Shown: piece after piece, positions 7,152 through 10,432 of the stretch
Layout: each line of letters starts with the position of its first letter
How positions within the stretch are numbered: the stretch's first letter is position 1
Source of the DNA: Saccharicrinis sp. UBA6048
Lineage (GTDB): Bacteria; Bacteroidota; Bacteroidia; Bacteroidales; Marinilabiliaceae
Length of the DNA stretch: 10,432 nucleotides
Reading direction: 5' to 3'
Assembly: GCA_002429115.1 (NCBI GenBank)
Contig: DIYS01000063.1
Location: 1 to 10,432 of the forward strand
Made by a program: the position numbers and the translations under genes
Notes under the pieces: model-generated
Told to the model about the DNA's origin: nothing
The model's database searches: none
The model's input: only the letters and a program-made list of their open reading frames with translations

Positions 7152-7517
7152 ATGAAAGCGAGAAATCTATTTTCAGTATTGGTACTTTTTGTAGCATTTA
7201 GTACAGCAACATTGGCACGCACACCTGAAGAAATAGCATTAAAAAAGTGCTGCAAGCAATTAAACAAAGAATTGCGCCGTAGCTTACGAGGGCCTAGTTT
7301 TGAATACTTACAGCCAGATTGTTGTGAAAGTGTTGTTGTCAAATTCAGAGTGGATCGCACCAACAAGTTAATCCTTCATAAAGTCATTGGAGAAGATGAA
7401 CGCTTGATGGAATACATCGAAGTTGCACTAAAAGACAAAGACATTTATGCTGTAAATTCATCTTTACAAGGCAAAACGCTTCGCTTTCCGGTGAATTTCC
7501 AACATGTTAAACATTAG
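7152..7517 (+). CDS. Small secreted protein with TonB C-terminal-like fold signature and two Cys-Cys pairs
   Basis: This 121-residue protein has a clear Sec signal peptide (about residues 1-22, with cleavage likely after ATLA), so the mature product is about 99 residues and periplasmic or secreted. Its second half has the strand-helix-strand pattern of TonB C-terminal-like proteins: VVVKFRVDRTNKLILHKVIG, then DERLMEYIEVALKDK, then KTLRFPVNFQ. No membrane anchor or Pro-rich TonB spacer is present, so it is not an energy transducer. Two adjacent cysteine pairs, C33-C34 and C57-C58, may form disulfides or bind metal. It is the first gene after the predicted promoter and phased repeats, and lies 66 nt upstream of the jelly-roll genes. 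The fold similarity is judged by eye, and the function is unknown. The antisense ORF over it is a shadow. Confidence 0.8.
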   Translation: MKARNLFSVLVLFVAFSTATLARTPEEIALKKCCKQLNKELRRSLRGPSFEYLQPDCCESVVVKFRVDRTNKLILHKVIGEDERLMEYIEVALKDKDIYAVNSSLQGKTLRFPVNFQHVKH

Positions 7518-7583
7518 CAATTGTCGCCTGGATTTTTTCGAACGCTAACAATTATCTATTTTTAATCGTCAAACAAATAAAGC

Positions 7584-8651
7584 ATGTCCAAAACACTACG
7601 ATACATTATGCTGCTAACAGGGGTGATACTCGCCAATATCTCCCTTCTAAACTCCCAGATCCTTCAGGAGGAACAATACCTTGAGGGTAACTGGAAGTTT
7701 TCTATCGGCGATGATGAATCGTGGAAAAGTGTTGATTTTGACGACTCTGACTGGACGTCTATCCGTGTTCCATCATCTTGGGAATCACAGGGGTTTAATG
7801 ATTATAATGGATATGCCTGGTACCGTAGAAAAATAAAAATAGAACAGTTACCTCAGCATGACATGATCATAAAAATTGGTTGTATTGACGATGCTGATGA
7901 AGTATACTTTAACGGGCGATTTGTTGGAAAAAATGGAGGATTTCCACCATACGTTAAAACAGCTTACGAAAAGGAACGCATATACACGATTCCTAAAAGC
8001 TATTGGCGAAAAGGTGAAAATGTTATCGCTATACGCGTATATGATTTTTATAATGAAGGAGGAGTTATTAGTGGTCCCGTTAAGCTTTACAGTGATATTA
8101 CATCTTCATTGTTGTCAATTAACCTGGCCGGACAATGGAAATTTAAAGTACATAACCAAACAGGTGCAGAGAAAGCTGATTTCAACGACACAAGTTGGAG
8201 CCATATACGAGTTCCTTCAATGTGGGAAAAGGAAGGTTGGGAAAACTACGATGGTGTTGCCTGGTATCGGAAAAGTTTTGATATACCTGAACATTTAGTC
8301 AATCAAGAACTAATACTTCTTCTTGGTAAAATTGACGATTCGGACAAAACATGGTTTAATGGTACCAAAATTGGCGGTGTGTCGCCGGGCAATTTGCGCT
8401 CATCACTAGCGCGAGGCCTCGAAGGTACTTATGACAGTTATACCACTATACGCGCCTATAAAATACCTCAAAGCAGTATTGTTAATGGTAAAAACACCAT
8501 TGCTGTTCGGGTTGTTGATACCGGCATAGACGGAGGTATTTACCAAGGAATTATTGGTATAATGACAAGGGATCAGTTTGATAATTACACAGAACTTGTC
8601 AAGAAAGAGCCAGATTTATTTAATCTATTTTGGAACTGGATAAAGGATTAA
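7584..8651 (+). CDS. Secreted protein with two GH2/beta-galactosidase-type jelly-roll domains, first paralogue
   Basis: This 355-residue protein consists of a signal peptide (about 1-24) and two tandem copies of a jelly-roll domain like the sugar-binding N-domain of family 2 glycosidases (about 32-172 and 178-330). Each copy has GxWKF near its start, a VPSxWE motif, Y(N/D)GxAWYR, IDDxDxxxFNG and IAVRVxD, ending in GG(V/I)xxGxxG. No TIM barrel or other catalytic domain follows: only a 25-residue tail ending WNWIKD, too short for a secretion domain. It is therefore probably a binding or structural protein in the periplasm or outside the cell, not an enzyme. The next gene is its paralogue, one nt downstream. 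Together with the 121-residue gene it may be transcribed from the promoter at 7077-7110; the 66-nt gap shows no second promoter. The ligand is unknown. Confidence 0.88.
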   Translation: MSKTLRYIMLLTGVILANISLLNSQILQEEQYLEGNWKFSIGDDESWKSVDFDDSDWTSIRVPSSWESQGFNDYNGYAWYRRKIKIEQLPQHDMIIKIGCIDDADEVYFNGRFVGKNGGFPPYVKTAYEKERIYTIPKSYWRKGENVIAIRVYDFYNEGGVISGPVKLYSDITSSLLSINLAGQWKFKVHNQTGAEKADFNDTSWSHIRVPSMWEKEGWENYDGVAWYRKSFDIPEHLVNQELILLLGKIDDSDKTWFNGTKIGGVSPGNLRSSLARGLEGTYDSYTTIRAYKIPQSSIVNGKNTIAVRVVDTGIDGGIYQGIIGIMTRDQFDNYTELVKKEPDLFNLFWNWIKD

Positions 8652-8652
8652 T

Positions 8653-9672
8653 ATGAAACTAAATATCAGACATATCATCCTTTCATTCTGCTTTGTTACT
8701 GCTGTATTTTTAACAAGTGCTCAAGAACTTTATGACTATCAATCACTCAGCGGGAAGTGGTATTTCACAATTGGTGATAATCCTGACTGGGCTCGTTATC
8801 ATTTTAATCATTATGAGTGGGATCAAATTCAGGTTCCATCAAGATGGGAACAAGAAGGTTTTAGTGGTTATGATGGATTTGCATGGTACAGGCGGGAAGT
8901 AAACATCTCTTCATCTGCAAAAAACAAAAGCCTTTGGCTTGACATGGGTTATATCGATGATGCAGATGAAGTATTTATAAATGGTAAGTTAATTAATGGC
9001 TCTGGTAGCTTTCCTCCAAAATTTAAAACTGCTTATAACGCCCGTCGCCTATATAAAATTCCAGCTCATGTTATTCGTTACGACGATACAAATGTGATCG
9101 CAGTAAGAGTGTACGACTCTTATCATGAAGGTGGTATTGTCTCAGGCGATATCGGACTTAAAGCTGAAATTAACCCATTATTATTAGACCTGCCACTTGA
9201 AGGTTATTGGAAATTTAAACCAGGAGACAAAAGCTATTATAAACAACCAGCCTACAATGATAATAACTGGAATGAAATATATGTACCAAGAGCATGGGAA
9301 GCACAAGGGTATGATCGATACGATGGAATAGCCTGGTATAGGAAAACAACTCAATTACCTGAAGCACTGAAAAACCAAAAGCTGGTGCTTATGCTTGGTA
9401 AAATTGATGATGTGGATGAAGTATATATTAATGGTGAGTTAATTGGCCAGACGGGAGAAATAAGCGATGGACATTTCTGGCCTTACAATGAAGCTTACAG
9501 AGCTCTTCGAGGTTATATAATACCGACTCATTTAATGACCCAGACATCACAAATTACAATAGCTGTAAGGGTGCAGGATCGAATGCAAACAGGAGGTATT
9601 TACGAAGGTCCGGTAGGTATTATCACAATGGATAAATACATTGAATACTGGCATACTAAAAGTGGAAAATAG
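8653..9672 (+). CDS. Secreted protein with two GH2/beta-galactosidase-type jelly-roll domains, second paralogue
   Basis: This 339-residue paralogue of the preceding protein starts one nt after that gene's stop (TAATATG), so the two are surely translated from one message. It has a signal peptide (about 1-23, TSA then QE) and two jelly-roll copies (about 30-172 and 178-326) with the same motifs: GxWxF, VPSRWEQEGF and VPRAWEAQGY, YDGFAWYR and YDGIAWYR, IDDADEVFINGK and IDDVDEVYINGE, VIAVRVYD and TIAVRVQD, with GG(I)xxGxxG near the ends. The first domains of the two proteins share features the second domains lack, such as a (S/G)FPPxxKTAY segment. This points to a two-domain ancestor whose gene was later duplicated. 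There is no catalytic domain and only a short tail. Binding of a glycan is plausible from the fold; the ligand is unknown. Confidence 0.88.
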   Translation: MKLNIRHIILSFCFVTAVFLTSAQELYDYQSLSGKWYFTIGDNPDWARYHFNHYEWDQIQVPSRWEQEGFSGYDGFAWYRREVNISSSAKNKSLWLDMGYIDDADEVFINGKLINGSGSFPPKFKTAYNARRLYKIPAHVIRYDDTNVIAVRVYDSYHEGGIVSGDIGLKAEINPLLLDLPLEGYWKFKPGDKSYYKQPAYNDNNWNEIYVPRAWEAQGYDRYDGIAWYRKTTQLPEALKNQKLVLMLGKIDDVDEVYINGELIGQTGEISDGHFWPYNEAYRALRGYIIPTHLMTQTSQITIAVRVQDRMQTGGIYEGPVGIITMDKYIEYWHTKSGK

Positions 9673-9724
9673 GAACCGGCATAAGGCATAGGTTGAATCA
9701 TACACCTACAAAGTCCGAAATGAA

Positions 9725-10315
9725 TCATTCACCATATCGATAATGCCCAATGATTTTATAATCAAATAAACAATCTTCAATTACCTGTCCGGCTCCAATA
9801 TTATGAACGATCATTAATCGCTTTCTATCCTTCGATTTTTTATTGACGACAATGCCAATATGAGTTAATCCACGACCCAAATCCCAACATACGATATCGC
9901 CTGGTATATAAGATTCTGCCCTTGAAGTTAATGGTAATTGAGTTCCGAAACGAGAAAAATAAACCATAAGATTAGGTACTCGCCTATGATCAATATTTCT
10001 ATCCGGCTTTGTTAATCCCCAGTTTTTAGGATACAAACTAAAATTTGCCTTCATATCTTCATGAACCAACTTTTGAAGGTCGATTCCAAACATACGATAG
10101 GCTCGTATTACCACATCTGTGCATACACCACGATCTGATGGCACATCGCCATTCGGATAATCAAGTCTATAGTAAGACGGATCGTATACAACCTTATAAT
10201 TAGTTAGTGTTATTGTAGAATCAGCCAATCGTTGCGAGAAATTATTCTGGGAAAAACCATCGACTACATTAACTAGAAATAATAGAAATGCTATAATAAC
10301 AAAGTGGACTTTCAT
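9725..10315 (-). CDS. Secreted DUF1287 protein, NlpC/P60-like
   Basis: This 196-residue protein has an N-terminal signal peptide (about 1-22, VVDGFSQ) and a full DUF1287 domain. Recognisable segments are GDVPSDRGVCTDVVIRAYR (56-74), NIDHRRVPNL (107-116), YIPGDIVCWDL (136-146), GLTHIGIVV (149-157) and VHNIG (170-174). Cys65 followed by a helix, and His152 in THIG, are arranged as the Cys-His pair of NlpC/P60-type peptidases, so a periplasmic role on cell-wall peptides is plausible, though activity of DUF1287 proteins is not established as far as I know. The ATG at 10315 gives the signal peptide and a normal length. It converges on the jelly-roll genes across 52 nt without a clear terminator. 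The 116 bp upstream of its start show only a weak promoter-like TATATTTA with no well-placed TTG. Confidence 0.88.
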   Translation of the reverse strand: MKVHFVIIAFLLFLVNVVDGFSQNNFSQRLADSTITLTNYKVVYDPSYYRLDYPNGDVPSDRGVCTDVVIRAYRMFGIDLQKLVHEDMKANFSLYPKNWGLTKPDRNIDHRRVPNLMVYFSRFGTQLPLTSRAESYIPGDIVCWDLGRGLTHIGIVVNKKSKDRKRLMIVHNIGAGQVIEDCLFDYKIIGHYRYGE

Positions 10316-10432
10316 AATCGCCAGTTCTTAAATATAATTCTTTCGTATTTTAGTATTACCTGATATATCAATTCGTCAAAATTCATTTCCAATATAAGAA
10401 ATCTAATTTAACTTGACCATCTCCCAAAAAAC

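Noticed and set aside
7876..8298. Other-frame open frames at 7876-8298 and 8717-8902, and antisense frames at 4393-4593 and 7091-7366
   Set aside because: Shadows of real genes: each overlaps a gene with clear domains, a signal peptide or operon context.
7584..9672. Jelly-roll genes as fragments of a broken family 2 glycosidase
   Set aside because: Each has its own signal peptide, intact start and stop, and two complete domains. No TIM-barrel remnant is present in any frame between or after them.
9694..9728. Direct repeat TGAATCAT at 9694-9701 and 9721-9728
   Set aside because: Only 8 bp, one copy runs into the stop of the DUF1287 gene, and there is no sign of an element between the copies.
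1..10432. tRNA, rRNA, CRISPR, insertion sequence or phage genes
   Set aside because: No repeat-spacer pattern, transposase or integrase motifs, or RNA-gene-like sequences were noticed on reading. A covariance-model scan was not possible.

Overview
The window reads as chromosomal DNA of a Bacteroidota (Bacteroidetes) bacterium. The evidence is a SusC-type TonB-dependent receptor carrying an STN domain and controlled by an ECF sigma/FecR anti-sigma pair, an AT-rich composition, A-rich translation starts without strong Shine-Dalgarno sequences, and one good match to the phylum promoter (TTG, 17-23 nt, TAnnTTTG). I cannot name genus or species. I saw no RNA genes, insertion sequences, CRISPR arrays or phage genes.

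Left part, minus strand (1-3639): an ECF sigma factor (3091-3639, apparent TTG start), a FecR-like transmembrane anti-sigma factor (1722-2936) and the first 547 residues of a SusC-like outer-membrane receptor (1-1643, running off the left edge). This is the usual transenvelope switch: substrate at the receptor is signalled through the STN domain to FecR, which frees the sigma factor. A SusD-like lipoprotein and degradative genes are expected beyond the left edge. Two hairpins lie between the anti-sigma and receptor genes.

Middle, plus strand (3878-6868): an ElaA-type GNAT acetyltransferase, then a tight unit of a 74-residue protein of unknown function, a membrane sensor histidine kinase and an OmpR/PhoB-type response regulator. 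Kinase and regulator overlap by ATGA. A long hairpin begins at the regulator's stop codon.

Right part, plus strand (6869-9672): a 283-bp regulatory region holds a 10-bp inverted repeat, an array of TGACA half-sites phased at 10-11 bp (pho-box-like on the other strand) and a good Bacteroidota promoter. Downstream are a small secreted protein with two adjacent-cysteine pairs and a TonB-C-like fold signature, then two tandem paralogues, each a signal peptide plus two GH2/beta-galactosidase-type jelly-roll domains and no catalytic domain. The likely reading is that the two-component system controls these secreted proteins through the phased repeats. The last gene, convergent on the minus strand (9725-10315), is a secreted DUF1287 protein of NlpC/P60-like type.

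The most interesting part is 6869-9672: a probable response-regulator target array in front of secreted, apparently non-enzymatic carbohydrate-binding-like proteins of unknown role.
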